From contig JASAMV010000235.1 in NCBI GenBank assembly GCA_030248065.1, positions 1 to 64,000 of the forward strand: a stretch of DNA of 64,000 nt. The letters are read 5' to 3'. The number at the start of each line of letters is the position of its first letter. Positions within the stretch are counted from its first letter, which is position 1. This document shows, piece by piece, positions 13,601 through 28,600 of this stretch. The notes under the pieces are model-generated. The model had not been told where the DNA came from, made no database searches, and saw only the letters and a program-made list of their open reading frames with translations. The position numbers were made by a program, and so were the translations under genes. The stretch is from Rhynchonema sp. JSB1_4 (taxonomy: Eukaryota; Nematoda; Chromadorea; Monhysterida; Xyalidae).

Positions 13601-16600
13601 TTATTTTCAGCATCGCGGATTTGTTGCAAAAAGGCGATGAGCTTGTGGCCATCAATGATCGTATTATCGCTAATGATACAACAATCACTTCGCAGAATCT
13701 TGGACAAGTAAGTGCTCAAACTACTATGGCATCAGTAACCATGGCTGCACTGAAAACATCATTTCTACTAGATCCAGTTTCAAAATTTATTGTTATAGTA
13801 AAGTACGTTTTCGACTGCTCACTCGACAGTCACAACGGGTGGATCAGCTTTTGAAGCGCTTGCGGTAAACGGCCATAACCTCTTGGCTTGCTATGAAGAT
13901 GGCACTTTTGTGTCGAAGAGTGCCTGATTCATGGCTGGTTTGCTGAAAAAGTCAATGCACGGTTGCGATGTTTCAGGAGCTGGTACGTTTGGTGAAGAGC
14001 GACGAGACCGAGTACGGCAGCGATGAGACGGACGCCGACAAGCGCATCGTTGTGCTGACATTCGCGCAGTTGAGCCAACAACAACGATCGGACAGCAGCG
14101 ACCATCAGCTGCCAATCATCGGACGATCGCCGTCAACCGTCGCTACGCCACCGAGTCTACACGAACCCGTCATATCCATGGTGGTCAGTTGTGGCGACCG
14201 AGCATTGTTTGTCGCTTGGAACTTGCGGGCTTCTGGAGACACTGGGCTCGTTGTAGGAATGTATGGGAGCGTTCGTTGTGTCTCATGCCACCGGTTGAGC
14301 CGCACGCTGCTAGCCACATGTGTGCATATATGTAGTATAGCTGCTTTGATTATCAGCAGTTTCGGGTAGTTTTGTAGCCGTGCTCTCTCAAGTTTATTTC
14401 TGTTTTCACAACCGCAACGAGGCTGTACGTGTTTATAGGTACATGTATATACATTAACCGCTTGGCCCTTATAAAAACTGTGGGTTTGGTTTGACTCAAT
14501 GAAGCTTTATCTGTGCAGATGAAAAGCGACGATGTCGTGAGTTTGTACGTAACACAAGGTACACAGGTGTCGTGTCTAAAATCTTGCACTATTTGCGCAC
14601 TTTTCCGCGCATTAGACGTCTTGTGGTTCAGCGTCGGCACACAATGTGTCAAAGCGTGTGGCTTTGACACACATGAGGCGTGACAAGACCGTGAATACTC
14701 ACACACACTGACCAACATTGAAGACGGCATGCACCGTGTCGACTTATAGTTACAGTTCCAGTGCCCTAACTTAGGAATTTCAGGTATAGCACCTGAAGAA
14801 TGTGACCATTCGAGTGGAGGTGCACATGCAAAGCACCTAAGGCAGCATACTGTACAATACAACACTCGAGGCGCAAGAAGCACGGGGTGGTCGGGCGGAT
14901 AAAATACATAGCCCAGCAGTGCAGCAAAAACCTGCGTCCATAATGGGTTCACGAGCTTGTAAATTGGCGCAAAGCCGGTACTCGGCAGCATGTACATATA
15001 CATGCGTATATAATGTTCGTGCGTATGCTAGATGTGTACTTCAGTACTTGTACAGTACGTGTTCGTCGGTTTGAAGCGCGGCGTAAGCTTTAGTATGCCT
15101 CTTCGTTTGCCATTTACGCAAATGCTGCTGGTACATGAAAGCAGTGCACATGGGTCTGTACATGTACACTTACAGATGCTACTGCGGCGCGTAAATGGTC
15201 AAGCACGTGTGCAAAACCACGACCCGTCGATGGGTCGTCCTCGTCCAATGGGCATATGCGTCGCATGCATGTCGTCCCACTTTTGTCGCATAACATGAGT
15301 GCGAGACGTCAGGACATTGTTTTAGCACTTAGCGGTGCTGCTCACACTTGCGTGTACACACAGTACTTGTTTGTATGTATTTCGCGGACCCGGCTTTTCG
15401 CTTTTCACGAACTATGCGCGTGCGTAGGTACAGTACCAGCTGCAATTTTTGGCTGATTGAGGCCTGCGCCTGCAGCGCCTGCAGGCTCAAGAGCCTGCGC
15501 AGGCTCAATACAAAAGATAGCAGCCTGCAGAGCCTGCAGGCTCGGCGCAGGCTTCGCAGGCCCAGTCTAAAAGCCGCCGCAGGCCCAGCCCCAAAACCCC
15601 CCACCCCCCCCAGCCCCTCCAGGCCCGGCGGATGCACAGCTGCGCTTGCTTGTTTTTGTGACATTTAGTCATGTACCTTTTATGGACGGAGTGCGTATTA
15701 TCTCGTATTTAGCCATTAGTATATGGATATTTGTTGCATGTTTTATTAGTACATGATTACCTTATAGTTTTCTGCTGAAACTTGACAAAAAACGCGAAAA
15801 GAAACTTGTTTCTTATTAAACAGTGAATCTGGATAAAATGTGGCCTTATCGACAGTTTTATTGCTTATTCTTTCAACGCTTTGGTTTTTTTTCAGCGTGA
15901 ACGTTGTATAAATGCTTCAAACAACTGAGAAAAACTGAATTAAAATCATATCACAAACCACAAAAAGTAGCTGTGCATCCGCCGAGCCTGCAGAGCCTGC
16001 AGGCGCTGCAGGCTCATGAGCCTGCGCCTGCGACCGCTTATACACTGGGCCTGCGAAGCCTGCGCCGAGCCTGCAGGCTCTGCAGGCTGCTATGTTTTGC
16101 ATTGAGCCTGCGCAGGCTCGTGAGCCTGCAGGCTCTGCAGGCGCAGGCCTCAATCAGCCAAAAATTGCAGCTGGTACTGTATAAGGTGTACAAGTATGCA
16201 TGTGTCGTTTGTGCGACACAAACACACACATATTGTACATGGATCCGATGATCATCTGTTACGCTTGACGTAAATACCATTACTCATAGCTGGTCTACGA
16301 CTCCTTAGAGAATTATCCATGAGTGAAACTCTACTCGCATCGCACTCTTGCTGTGACGCCTGTAAACCGCTACGAAAGACTATGTGCCGGTAGCAGTCAG
16401 CAATCTATCATTCCGACAGATTATTTTTGTCGCATACATGGAACTGTCAGATCGGCATTATAGCTTCGTAGGATGAACTTCAAAGAGCAGGCCCGGCAGT
16501 TTTTTGGACGCAAAATACTTCATTCAACAACTGATGTGAATATGCAAAAATGACTGCTAGCTTTTTCATGCATGTACGTACATAGTCCGACCAACTCATG

Positions 16601-19600
16601 AGACGCTCTTGAACTGAAGCTGGCTTGGCCAGATCCAATGGTGTTCCGGTTCCCCGTATTTAGAAAACGTTATAAAGAGAATCTACAGTGCTTGACATAA
16701 TAACGGTGAGGGCAGGTACATGCATACATTCCAAAATCCTTTGTGGACAAAAAAAGTTTTCAAAAAAATGCAAAACATGCACAAATTCTCTTTCATTTAT
16801 TTTTCGAAAGGTTTCACCAAGGTCTCAAAATCACATGCAACCGGAACATTGTTGGATCTGGCAAAGCCAGCTTCAGCTGACACATGTACGTAGTCGCATG
16901 AACTGGTGGTTGGGCTATACACATTACCATCTTGGATGTGGGAACATGCACAAAGTTAAGATGTCGTCGAATGCGTATAGTTTTATTGCTATTATCCTTC
17001 TAATTTAAGCGTATACTGTACGTTGACGTGGTGCATCATCTTGTACTCACGCCTATTTTGAAACACCACCCATGAGCCTACCGCACATTTCATCAAACAT
17101 CATCAACAGTGTGATATTCAGAGTGAGGCTAGTTTGGCGGTTGATTGACGCCACATGTTGCTATCGTTCAGTATGGGTGACCCCGTTAGGTTTTTGTCCG
17201 ATCCGGTTCCATACTATCCGCAGAACTAGTAAGACTGGGAAGAACTGACCAACGTGGTGCTTTCTACACAGCAAAACAGATTCAGCATACCGATGCTTTC
17301 TTGATTCGGCATTCAGTGTGAAGCACACTGCCTGAGTTAGTTGGGCTTCATTAGGCATCTTATGCGCGTGCGCTGCCCTGCCATTCTCAGCCTCGACATG
17401 AATTATGTGCACAAGTTCACTGGCCTACATTATGTTACGGCATGTTGTGGCAGTGTACCAACTGAGCAGCTAGCGGTATGTACAGTAGCAGTCTGCTGAG
17501 GTTCCACATGCAAATTAGATTTACCCCAGTTCCGTCAGCTTTCATGCCTTTCGTCGACCTCTGCTGTACGTTATATATTGTACTCGCAGTTTCTGAAACT
17601 TAGAGCATGCCATGCACCCAGTCCGCGCTGCAAATTGCAGAATAGCTTAATTGTATTTCCAAACAACGTCCTGATATTATTTCTATAGATAAATTGTTCA
17701 CTTCAATCCTTGACCAGCAAGAGCGGCTCACATATGGCTAATTCAAATTTCGTTTGTGATGAGTTGCCAAATCGAATGGCAAAGTTCATGCACACTTATT
17801 GCTCTTCAGCTGCTCTGATATGTTTTGGCTTACATATACCATGTACATATACATACATTACTATACAGTAGCAGCTGAAATTTTTGGCTGGTTGAGGTCT
17901 GCGCCTGCAGCGCCTACAGGCTCCACATGGCGCAGTGCACAAGAGGTCACAGGAGCAGACTCACGAGCGCACTGTGCACTGCGCAATGTAGAGCCTGCAG
18001 GTGCCTGTGGGCGCAGGCCTCAAACCGCCAAAAATTTGAGCTGGTATTATACTGTACCTTTAAGAAATATAAGTTTGTAACTACGCCAATTGGCCTGATT
18101 TTCAAGGCAGTTGTGTTTTCGATTCTAATGACATTTCTCTGCTGTGCCCTTTCTGAATGGGCCAAAAGGCGTGCCAGATATTTGCTAATGCCTACAACCG
18201 TATGATTTTGTGTGAAAATGATTATTTGGCTGAGCCATAGTCATACTCAGACAGAAACGCGCATAAACCGTATGCTTACTTATGTGTATGTTTCCCAGTG
18301 TGTCCTCGACCTTATTTTTTGGCTGCAACATAGTCGTCGGCTGGTTGGGTGCTTTTTGCTCGTTGCCGCGCTCTAAACCAAATTAAATGTTGGAAATCAC
18401 AACGACACGCTGCCACTGACTAGCCTGACTGACTGCGCCTTGGCCTTTTGATTTCGTATAATTTAGTGTCTGTGCGCCTCCCGTCGACTACGCCGGGACT
18501 ATGGGTCTTTATGCTGCTAAATTCGTTCAGATTGAATAAAGTTGTGTCGTGTCGTGTTTTGTGTGTGTGCCAATTTTTAGTCCTTTCAGCATCAGCTGGT
18601 TCACTTGGCATGCAGCGGAAGCCAACTCGCTAAGAGACTCGCATTTGTGGTGTTCTAACAGCGCTACTCTTTCTCAGGAAAGCCTCACGTTATGACTACA
18701 CTATGCCACGTACTCCACCGTGGTACACGTAAGATCTTGACTATTTTTGGTCATCCATGTCTGGGGGCCAGGCAGATTAAACGTGCCGGCCGGCCGAACC
18801 GAAGCTCAGAGCCTGTGCACAGAAACCCTGCCGTAATTGGCAGTCAGTTACACTTGTTTCCGGTTTCTAGCACTATCGACCGTGACAGCACGACCTGTTC
18901 TGATCTTTTTCCACTCTGATAAAAACTTGTTTGTTCACTGTTCGTGCACTTTTTAGCCAAGTTTATGCAGTAGGTTCTGTTTATCCATAGTTCTGAAGGC
19001 GCGCCCCCGCGCAAATTTTCTTCTCAGCTGCGTTTATATCAAGTATATGGAAATATGTAGTGTGGGGCATTAACACAAGTTCCGCCAAAGGTGCCAGCTG
19101 TCGCAGAGGTGTACATTGGTGCGTATTAGACGCACTCCAGCATCTACCTTTCCTCAGATCCGGGTTTACGTGCACAATGTGGTGCTAACATAAGCTTTCC
19201 GACTGCGCACCGCGAACCTACTACTTTTTTCACGCTCTAAGGCGCCTGTCGGTACTGTTTGGGTGGCTCGTGCTTACCTAACTTGGATAACCTTGGAATT
19301 TGGTAATGTTCTCAAACGTGAGAACTTGCCTCGGCCGTGTGCGCTCGTAATACAGTATAAATACCTGCCACGCGCACAGTAGTTAACTGTACCAGTTTCT
19401 CAGAAAAATAAACGAGAAACATTCCACCAGCTACCTTTAACCGCTTAAGGCCTGGTGTCACTTGGATTGCTTGGCCTGCTTTCAGCAAAACGTATAGCCA
19501 GCGCTTCGCGACATCGATATAGTCCAATGCTCGAACTGCGACCCACACATTAGAAGTTTTCTGGTTTGCTTTGCAAGCACACACGGGTTTTCTTGTTCGG

Positions 19601-22600
19601 ACATCCGTTCTGAAACCTGAGTCCGTGCCTTGCCGTGATCTTACAAGTCGATCCAATCATCCCTTTGTGTCGCAATGTTTTGTTCTCTATTGTTACTGTC
19701 TCTAACTGTGGTTCCGTGCTTTTGTAATTTTTAACTCCTTACTTCTTACCAGTGTAGTTCCTGGGGGGGGGGAGGGGGGACCCCCCTCGGGTACGTCTGT
19801 TCCCCCTCCGAGGTACGCCTGCCCCACTGTTCCCCCTCCGGGTACGTCTGCTCCCCCAATTTTTTCCTAAAATGGGCAAATTTAGGCCTAAAATAGGCAT
19901 TTTTAGGCCAAAAATAGGTAAACTTTAGGTGAAACCTCCAAAAAAACGCCAAAATACCCTTTTTATAGGGGATTTTTCGCAAAAGAAGGCAAAAATAGTC
20001 CAATTTTTCGACCTCAAAAAATGACTTTTTTCCGCCCCCCCCAAATTGGGACTCCCCCCCCCGTCCCCCCCCCCAGGTAGGTACGTCTGTTCCCCCTCCG
20101 AAAATAATGGAGGGTACGTCCGTTCCCCTCCGGACCAGGAACTACACTGCTTCTTACTGCCTTCAGTTGTTTTTTAACAGCCGTCTTACACACCTTTGCT
20201 GTCGTGACATTGTCATGTTAGTAAAATAAAAATTGCTGGCTAAGAAAAAATAATATGAAAAAGAAAACTCTCAATTCGATAATTTGACGACAGGTCAGAT
20301 GGTTTTTCAAAACTCACCAGGAGCTGTTTGCCCCTCATTGTCCTAATTCTCGGCGCGAAAATGTGTCAATAAGAAGTGTGGATCACAACCAGCCTTTGTT
20401 TTTGCACAAATCCAGTGCACGTGCATTACTTATGGCCCTAGGCATTGCGCTGACCGCACTGAGAAATCCGTTGCAACCAAAAACAGCAGCCATGCCAGTG
20501 CGCACTGCGCACAAGCAATCGCTTCGCATTTTGCTCGTATCGTCCCATCACGTGCCATAACATCGAAAAATTTGCTGCTCTCTGCCGTCGCGGTTTTTGA
20601 CTAAGACATATTGCGCCGCTCATATGCTCGTTTGGTTCGAAGTTTTTGCGGCCGACTAGCCGGCTCGATATCCAACCAAACGTTATGCGTCATCTTTCAG
20701 TCTTGCACCGCAATCGCGTTCCAGTTTGCGCGCATCATGTTTTTATGTCGCATGTTCCAGACTTCCTCACTGTTAGCGCGCTGCACCACGCAGTATCCCG
20801 TCTACTTCAACATGTATGTATGTATGTACGTATAACTGTCAACTATGCAACTAATACATTCTAAAATTGTGCCAATCCGCAGCACTTGCATTATTTTGGT
20901 GATTTCCTCTCTGCAATGAGCAGCGGCGCGTCAACGCTCGAGCGTCGCGCCCTGCCGCCTGCACCGAACAAGGGGCACAGCTTTGCTCAACCGGTTGGCC
21001 TAGTCGTACCATATCGTTTCTGAAAATTGTTTGCGTCAAATTTGTGCTGTGTTTTAACAGAACAAACAACAATTAACCGTTTCACTGTTGCAGCTGACCG
21101 GTGATTGGACGCAGGTGCAAACGATCGAATTGATCAGCGATGAGAGCGGACTCGGATTCGGCATCGTCGGCGGTCGCAGCACCGGTGTGGTCGTCAAGAC
21201 CGTGCTCGCTGGTGCACCGGCTGCAAAGGTCAGTCGATCAACATGCACGGATACGGTATATGGTAGCTTCTCGTTCTGAGAGGGGGACTTCTGTATGATG
21301 AGGGAGCGTCCACGTATTAAAGAAAAATACGACGGGTTCCTGCTTTCATCTTTGTATTCCAATTTCACAATTAAGTTCAAGGGGCGAACGTGTTAATGTA
21401 CATATGTATGTGCCGGTGCGTTTAACAAGCATAAAGATGTAGGTTCGATTGTATATTCATTTCACGCACAGCTTTTCCCCTGATTAAGGACGGTCGTCTT
21501 CGACCTGGTGACCATCTATTCCAAATCAACGGCATAAACCTGCATGGCATGTCGTCACAGCAGGTCGCTATGATCCTCAGACAACAGGACACGGCTCGCG
21601 GAGTCAAGCTCACCGTCGGACGACCGGTACCTGCACCGCACGAACAGATAGGTTAAATCTGTTGTTTTCTTTCTGTGGTAATATTTGTGCTCCACAGGTA
21701 CGTACGGTATTCTGTCTCACGCTCCACCAAATGGGCTGTGATCTGGCACAGCACTGCTAAACCTGCCAGACCGGACAGGGACGGCTGTGTGCGTCATTCT
21801 GTTGGATTTCATCAATTGGGTTGTTAAATCATGAATGGGTTGTGAACAAAACTAGTCATGTTTCCACACAATAAATGCATGCCTGGGGTGTAGAGTGTTC
21901 CAGGTTTGCGATTAGCTCTGTCATTCTATTCTCAGAAACACCTCCAAACACTGGGGAACTACACATGGACGTTTCTGCTTCTGTAGGTGACCTCTCCCAA
22001 GATGTGACGCTCATCTTGTGAACTTGATTGTTCCAGACGCTGTGGCCGATCGTGGCGCATTTGTGCTGGCCACGAAGATGGTTGTCGATCCGATAGCGTT
22101 CGAGGAGCACATGCGTTCCTTGCAGACACCCGAACCCGACACTCAGCCAATCATTGGCGAACATCCGGCCTCGCCGCCTGCCACACCCGAAGGTCGGTTT
22201 TACGCACATCAGTTGCTCCTTTCGGTTGTTTTCATCCAATATATTAATTATTAATTATGGTAATATGCAGGTGTGTTTTGTGGGCACCTGCAAAAGCATG
22301 TAACGCGTGGAGGGTTTCGACCGCGGCCCCAAAAACCTTGTGGTATACAGCTTGAAGTTTCACCCAAACTATTTACATAGTTTAGCTCTGAAACTGTAAC
22401 CATCAAGTTTTTGGAGCTATGTAGTCCTCGGCTGTCCGTTTAACTGATGAGACACTCAGGCAGATTCGGGTCGAAACCGCTAAAGCCCTCTACGCGTCAT
22501 ATGCGTTTGCACGTGTTCGCAAAGCGCATCCGCATATTACGTTTACCACCAGTGCCAAGGTATAAAGGCGGTTCACACGACATGTACATTACTTAGGTAT

Positions 22601-25600
22601 GGTGTAGTTAAATTTTTCAGTTTCCACTGATGCGGCCGCGACCAGTCCCCCAACAGCAGTCGTGGAGCCACAACAACAACAACAGCCGCAACAAGAACAA
22701 CAGCATCTTCTTCCTCAGCAATCAACCCTCAATCACTCGCATCCACCTGCCGACACAACCAGTCAGGCTGAGACCAGTACTGATACTCAAGTATGGCTTT
22801 GTTTTAATGTTTGTTTTTATTGCAAACAAAATTTTCTGATTTGATTTCAGGCCACATCGAAAGACGAAGTATCCGAATTGGCGTCTGAATCCGGCGCGTT
22901 GACCGAAGACAGCAAGGAGACGGTGATCCGAGCACCAACCAGGCCGCAGCCGCCGACTGTCCACGAGCTTGACGAACCTCCGATGATGCCCGCTCCGGCT
23001 GCACATGCTGCAACCACCAGTACTGAAGATGCCGGAACATTACCCCCGCCCATTAGCACTTCGCCCGTGCAACCAGCGCCGCGACCCGGCTCGAAACGGA
23101 AACACGAGAAACAATCCGTCACAATAACGGCCAACGGAGAACAGAGTTCTTCAGGACGACACGGCAGTCATGACAGCGCTACATCCGGTCAACCACCGCT
23201 CGTGTTTGAAGATGTGGTTAGTTCTGCTTGACTTTTCTGCTCTTTCAGAAAGCGCTTGTTCCTTTGCAAGTTTCCCGTGTTCCAAGCGAAATATAGTCTA
23301 TGGGTAATACATTGTACGAATACAATCTGCGAAACTAAAACGTTTCATGTTGGTCTGTTCGTTTTGCTATTTGTCTGGGTCTCTACGCAATTCCCACAAA
23401 TAAGTTTTACTGAATTTAGCACCCGCCCAACTGACGGATGTGTCTCTAGTGACACATTGTGTCATGTGTAAATTTTGTTGCGAGAAGGATAATAATTTGC
23501 CTGACGCTTGTGTGTGGGCACCACACTGGCCAGTTATGTCGTTTCCGGTTCCTGCTTTTTCAACTCTAGTGCAATTCGTAGACGAGGCCTTATGTGGATA
23601 TCCAGTTTTGTGTCTCCATTTTCGTCAACCAACTTCGTTTTCCTTCTCATCTCATATGCGGCCGTGCTTTTCGTTTTCCAATCAGCGTGAGTCAACGCCA
23701 TGAGGGGCGTCGTTGCGTGGTAATAGTACTATGAATGTGCCTATGGGTTGAAGCGTTTTATCACAAAACATGCACACATTTGACCAATGCCCCTAGATCC
23801 GCATTAACTTTCAAAAGTGTGTCGAGACGTATTGGTTCCCTTAGCTGCAGCGTTACTTCTGTGCACTTCCACAGGTTCGAACCGAAAACCTTTTCGTGTT
23901 CTGTGTTTTTACTACTATTTGTACTTGGCTAAACCCGCGAATTTTAACAATGCGGCATATGAGCAGCTGAGAGCCGTGTCGTCATGACTTGAGTCGCATG
24001 TACAGTAGTTGTGCGCGCCCGCTGAGCCAAATTGCATGAGGCGATGCGCGCCGGCAAAAAATGTGTATGATCCTTTTCTCTCTTCTCAGAAGCCGTGCAT
24101 GCACAGGCGCGCGAGCGTCCACCGGTCGGTGGCTCGCTAAATTCGTCAAGTGAAAACGCGTGTGTGCGCCACTTTATCAAACAAAATGCTATTCCCCGTA
24201 CACCTGACACAAAACGGGTTCATCAGTGTGTCTGCCGCGCTGAACCAACTTTGTACCAGCACCAGTATCACCGGTAAAGAACATGAACGTGTTGTTGCGA
24301 CATGGGCACACTAGAAAAAGTGCACGTGATTCAGGGACAGTGGTAGTTTCGGGCGTTAAGTGCGCCGTCGCTCTACTGCTGGTGGCTTCGGCTTTTTATG
24401 ACCAGCCACCGGCGTCGTGCGCCATTGCTGCAGTGCTGCAGATGCGGAAACCCAGGTGCTCACTCTAGGCTGTACATGTTCCCCCAAGTGTACCTACAGT
24501 ATATACTTGGGACAACCTTTTCAAACTCTCACTTTTCATACACGAAGCCGGCCCACTGCCCTCAAACTTCGCATCTCTTGCCACGTCGTGCTCGTGTAAG
24601 ATTTTGTTTCATCTTTACTATAATCAAGAAAGTCTTCAGTGTCTTGGCAGGTTTAGCTGATAAACATCTCTGCACCTAGATAGTGCTTCGTAAACTTACG
24701 TTGGGACATCTAGTCCATGTATATACATACATACAATACATCATAACTTTCGTGTATGTACCAAGCTATGTACATACATTTATGTCAACGAGTCAAACCA
24801 TGAATAGCCACTCGCTGATAAGTGGTAAATGGTGATAAAAGGCCATTTGGCCTGGTTTGATGCAGGCCGTTCGAATAAAATGGATTGGGTTTTATTTTAA
24901 AGTCGTTCGTTTCCGCCTCTTCCCCTCTTGGGTGGACGACGGACAGTTGAGTCTCGCAAATCGGCCGTGCAATGATGCATGTGCGTGTGCGTTCCAGGTC
25001 TCCGACTTCCCAACGACTTTATCGTACTTGTGTCATTTCCATATTAGATGGTTGTGGCCCCATGTGTTTTACAATCCCAATCGAACAGTTTTGCGAAAGA
25101 ACGTGAATTGAAATACAACCGGTTTTAATCGGTTTCGCAAACGTGCGTTTCGTCATTTTCCCCTTTCGTTATTCTATCACTCCAGTAACGGTTTCACGGG
25201 CATGGGAACAAATCTAAAACTTGCTCACGTGCGGCGTTAGTGAGCTGCCTAGTGGTACAAGCTCAAGTTGTAGTTACAGCATAATGTGAAGGTATGTACA
25301 TATAGTAGCCTTCCTTGTGAATACGTAACATAAAATTGTCGTATCCCATCAGCTCCAAACTTATGCCAGATGTGCAGTTGCATCAGTTAATGCAATAATA
25401 GCAGGAGCTTTGTGAATCAGCGTAATACAAATTTTCTCGTCGCTTTTGAAATGTCCTGGAAATACTTGTTTTCGTCGAGCTATACCCTTGCCATGCCAAG
25501 ACACACACACACACACCAGCAAATGGAATTAGGACATTTCCCTGTCACCAACACGTTTAATTTTGCTTATCCAAGCGTGGCTTTCATTTCTTGAAAAACA

Positions 25601-28600
25601 AACCAACAACCTGACACTGTGTATCGCACTCGGAAGTTATATATACAGTATGTTCAGTGGGCATATCACGACAATGCGTTGCAGATGTACTGTATCTATA
25701 CGTATGTATGTATGTACGCATGTCTGTTGCGTAATGTGTACGTACCTCACAAGATACATATTTTTGCTCTTGTATGTCCCCTTCGCCGACATAGCCGCCT
25801 ATAACTAATGCACTGTGAAGGATTTCGGAATTTTCATTAGCTCTGACACCCCCCTCCTATGGAGTTTATGATTCGGGGAGTCATGCAGATGCGCTGTGTC
25901 GGATGCGACTTTGTGTATGAGAAAGACAGGCGCTCTAAACCCGTGCTTATAAATCATAACTCTAGGTTTGTGTAAGGTAGTCGGCAGAAGATGGCAAGGA
26001 TTTCACAAAAACACTGTTTCGTTCGTGTGACAGCGTTTCGCGTCCAAAGTCGCGTTACGGACAAAACTGTCCGCAGAACACGACGGCCATAATGCCCATT
26101 CCATACTGTATGTACATATAGCAATGTACCTACATATGAGCCATGCTTATTCTAACATAAGCATGCGTGACACGGGTGGTCCCCCATGTGTATATGGATT
26201 GGACCATGTATAGTCCGTCCACCAGCTCATGGCACTTTGTCTTGCTGCTGGCTGGTTTTGTTCCCCCCTTCCTCCACGTTGTAATGAAAGATAAATTGAG
26301 TGTGACCGATTTTGCAAAAAAACTAAAAAAAACAAACAAAATGTGTCGAAAAAGATGGAATTCGATCAAATTTAAAATTAAATTAAATTAAAATCGATAA
26401 AACACGTCGATTTCATAAAAACTACAATCTAGGAGCAAAAATAATTTTTTTCGGAAACTCAATTTCTCTTTCATTAGAGCGTGGAGGAAGGGAACAAGTT
26501 GCCCAACACAGCATCACAAAGTGACATGAGCTGATGGACGGACTATACAGTATGGTGCATGTATGTACATATTTTAGGTGCCACCAGCTCATTTTTGGCC
26601 ACTTTTCTGCTTCAACCATGCGCACCGTTACCTCGAAGGGCTTAGGTATGTATGTAGGTGCGCTGCACTGCATATTATGTACATATATTCCTGTGCGGTT
26701 GTTTTCTTCCACCGAGTTCTGTCCGGGAGCTTACGTACAGTAGCGTCGCATAACTGTACATATTACGAATGTACATATATTGTACCAGTGGGTTGCATGG
26801 TTTTGTATTCAAATTTCGGTTATACCTACTTGCAAAATCCGCTGCATGAGCAGCTAATTGTACTGCCTTTCTGTCGTTCTTCGGTGCGTACATAAGTATA
26901 CGCAGTATAATACCTATATTCATGTACTGTATGTAAGGTGCTACACTTGCTCCAATCCACCGCATCCCTCATGCATTATGATCACAAGATCCGTCGTCGC
27001 CGTCGGTGCTTATAATTTCATTTGCTTTCATTCTTGACATGCCAACTTAAAACTCATTATCTATGGTTATTCGAACGAATATAGCTCCATACCATGAATT
27101 ACCTGTCTAGTGCGTTTCCTTTTATGAGTTTGTCAGATACATACATACATAATAAGAATAAGCATTTAAATCCGTGTTGCCAAAACGTTCCGCTGCGCTG
27201 CACGTCGTGGTTAGTGCCTATTGATTTTTTTAGCCCCACGCGCTTGAGTCGAGAGTTTGAACCGTTTTGGGTTTGTTTGTGTCTGCATGCTTTATTAAGA
27301 AACGGGTCGAAAGAGCACGAGAGTGAACGCGCGAGCAGCAAGTAAAGAGCGACCGGTAGTTAAACTACATGTTGCAGATGCAGAGTGCGTGCCCGCTTGC
27401 GCGTATTCAGTTTAGGCGACGCTGCAAGCACCATCCACCGCTCAATTGCTACAAGCCGCTGTTTTTTTGGTTTGAGCTGTCGTGTTTCGTCTTACAAAAC
27501 TGTCTCACGCCGACTCTCCGAAGCCCCGTATCAAAACTATGCCACGCATAAGCCTGAAGAAATCAGTTACAATACATAAGGTGCACAACTTTTTGCTGCG
27601 TTTGATTTTCAGCGCTTCGTTGTGTTGCACAAGTGTCATACTGTCAGATCAGGAATCAAATGTACATACGTTAGTGTGTGTGTGTGTCTGGTCCTTCAGC
27701 GACGCAACCCACGCGACGCAACTCTGTTCGTTGGGGTTATATCGATGTGCCACTAGCAGGATATTCCTGTCACATCTAACGTACTTTTTTTAGCTCGTAC
27801 GTTCATCATGCTCAATTCAATGACATCAACAACACGATGTTTTCTTACGCAGATATCTTATTTCAATGAATTTCCCCTCTTGATTCCTGAGGTGACGTGA
27901 ATATTGAAATACACTTTGCTCCTGGGCGTCCGTGCCTTCGTCTGCTGTCTTTCTGGAAGTTGAGAAAATCAAGCTGACTGAAACTGAGCGAAAATATTCC
28001 TAAACATGGAAGCGGAAAGTTGCTCGTCAACATCGCAAGGCCAAACGGTGGTGCGAGACTTGGAACCGGAGACTATCTTTGTTGAATCAATAAATGGTCG
28101 CTTAGCCGTTCAGGTGCGAAAGATGATACTTCGAAAACCGCCAAAGTTCAACGTAAGTTTGACTGACTTGACGTTTGAAGACTACAAAAAGCGTAGCGCC
28201 ATTGGTTGACGTGATCTAACCTCCAGGGTGTTTTGTGACCCCGCGGCACTTTGTGACCCCACGAACAGTAACACGACTAAAGCTGCCCGTCTTACCAGCT
28301 GTTTGATGGGCATATGCAAATGACAGTTGTTTACATCACTAACCAAGTCCCAGATCATCACGTGCATAAATGCACCCCAAACTGACAACACTATGTATAC
28401 AATCTGCACTGCTTTCCTTGTGATTCAAGATTAGTCTGTTGGGCGATAATCATGGAAGTTTTTCTCCAATTAGTTTTCTTTATCGTTATGAGTTGGTGTA
28501 TCGAATTATCTGCGGTTTAGTGTTCAGGATGCGTAAGCGTAGGTATTATGTACGTGCACGCTTGTAGCAAAAAAACACGCACAATGAAGTTGGACACAAA

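Larger units (their letters stand above)
7974..13610. other. mpz-1: 5.6-kb intron inside PDZ1
   Basis: The intron runs from the donor CAG/GTTAGA to the acceptor TTTTCAG. It contains the inverted-repeat element at 8752-8999 and the long-TIR element at 10650-11766. It also has several TACATATGTA-type microrepeats. I see no exon set for another gene. A 130-codon open frame at 9570-9962 has no recognisable motif. Confidence 0.5.
14184..21093. other. mpz-1: 6.9-kb intron between PDZ1 and PDZ2
   Basis: Holds two TA-flanked CAGTACCAGC elements (15431-16179, 17866-18054), the inverted-repeat element at 16582-16919, a hAT-like MITE at 19750-20149, and a candidate alternative first exon at 20916-20993. 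A minus-strand open frame of 216 codons at 14353-15003 lacks motifs or splice support and is not called. Confidence 0.5.

Noticed and set aside
14353..15003. 216-codon minus-strand ORF in an intron
   Set aside because: Longest frame in the window but with no motif, no splice partners and microrepeat-derived residues.
15970..16145. Regular GCCTGCAGG units, possible CRISPR or satellite
   Set aside because: The units are arranged as palindromes inside a TA-flanked inverted-repeat element and have no spacer pattern.
22461..22490. CTGATGAG ... GAAA, resembling hammerhead ribozyme strands
   Set aside because: The required U-H cleavage strand is absent and the GAAA is part of a longer inverted-repeat arm of a MITE-like element.
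23870..23882. GGTTCGAACC, like a tRNA B box
   Set aside because: No matching A box, acceptor stem or cloverleaf nearby.
24091..24230. Strong pyrimidine-rich acceptor followed by codon-like sequence
   Set aside because: The phase of the open frame fits neither neighbouring scaffold exon, and no donor makes it a cassette exon.
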